DNA from: Pedobacter sp. UBA2067
GTDB lineage: Bacteria > Bacteroidota > Bacteroidia > Sphingobacteriales > Sphingobacteriaceae
Length of the DNA stretch: 6,392 nt
Reading direction: 5' to 3'
NCBI GenBank assembly: GCA_002333205.1
Contig: DDAD01000056.1
Location: 1-6,392, forward strand
The position numbers were made by a program, and so were the translations under genes. The stretch's first letter is position 1, and each line of letters starts with the position of its first letter. Positions 6,190 through 6,392 of this stretch are shown one piece after another. Below the pieces are notes generated by a model. That model searched no databases. It saw nothing but the letters and a program-made list of their open reading frames with translations, and was not told the DNA's origin.

Positions 6190-6392
6190 TTATTTCTGCT
6201 CCGTCCAAACTAGGTTATCTACCTCATACCCCAATGCTGTTGCCTGTTTCAGATAATCTTCCCTTACAGCTGCAGGGATGGTTTTCTCCCGGGAGAGGAT
6301 CCAAAGGTACTTCAAGTTGTTTCCAACAACCAGCGCATGTTTATACGCCGGATCAATCGCAATGACGTTGTAACCGGAGTAGAATGGACCGA
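6190..6392 (-). CDS. Blc-type lipocalin, C-terminal part (cut by window edge)
   Basis: The last 66 codons of a gene running off the right edge, ending in TAA at 6190-6192. The reading begins GPFYSGYNVIAIDPAYKHAL and continues with YLWILSREKTIP, then a helix (about residues 41-54) and an ALGYEVDNL tail. This matches the final beta strands and C-terminal helix of bacterial lipocalins (Blc/ApoD group), whose YLWILSR block is highly conserved. These are usually outer-membrane lipoproteins that bind fatty acids or lysophospholipids. Because the N-terminus is outside the window, lipid anchoring cannot be checked. No terminator hairpin is seen in the 21 bp shared with the convergent DinB-like gene. 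Confidence 0.9.
   Translation of the reverse strand, partial: GPFYSGYNVIAIDPAYKHALVVGNNLKYLWILSREKTIPAAVREDYLKQATALGYEVDNLVWTEQK

Noticed and set aside
1..6392. A defence, toxin-antitoxin or secretion system spread over the window
   Set aside because: Each gene belongs to a common unrelated family, strands alternate, and no nuclease, toxin, transposase or secretion component is present. The HopJ name alone is not evidence of type III secretion.

Overview
The window reads as an ordinary stretch of chromosome from a member of the Bacteroidota, most likely near Sphingobacteriaceae (Pedobacter/Mucilaginibacter-like). The phylum call rests on three things: the style of the proteins, the near absence of Shine-Dalgarno sequences, and one textbook Bacteroidota promoter (TTTG-N19-TAGCTTTG, upstream of the hopJ-family gene). 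The genus-level guess is inference. No RNA genes, insertion sequences, CRISPR arrays or phage genes were seen, and the longest gap between genes is 259 bp.

Layout from left to right. (1) A two-gene minus-strand unit covers 4-1424: a predicted lipoprotein, followed with a 4-bp TTGA overlap by an ATP-pyrophosphatase of the Dph6/ATP_bind_4 family. (2) A plus-strand short-chain dehydrogenase/reductase (1583-2347) is divergent from that unit. (3) Two minus-strand genes follow: a HopJ-family small protein (2352-2693), which meets the reductase tail to tail with a 4-bp gap, and upstream of it a membrane-anchored di-heme cytochrome c (2796-3770). (4) A 259-bp gap precedes a minus-strand DHA2-type MFS drug exporter (4030-5436). 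(5) The divergent region between the exporter and a plus-strand DinB/YfiT-like protein (5695-6168) holds a 16-bp palindrome and a doubtful small ORF. (6) The C-terminal part of a Blc-type lipocalin (6190-6392, minus) is cut by the window edge and meets the DinB-like gene tail to tail.

The genes do not form one pathway. The only strong sign of co-expression is the overlapping lipoprotein/ATP-pyrophosphatase pair. Several products fit general stress or envelope upkeep (exporter, lipocalin, DinB-like protein, oxidoreductase), but this is a loose theme rather than a system. I found no convincing novel multi-gene system. The points most worth a second look are the coupled lipoprotein/Dph6-like pair, the 10-bp perfect inverted repeat inside the 3' end of the hopJ-family gene, the small ORF/palindrome in the exporter-DinB gap, and the cytochrome c with no dehydrogenase partner in view.
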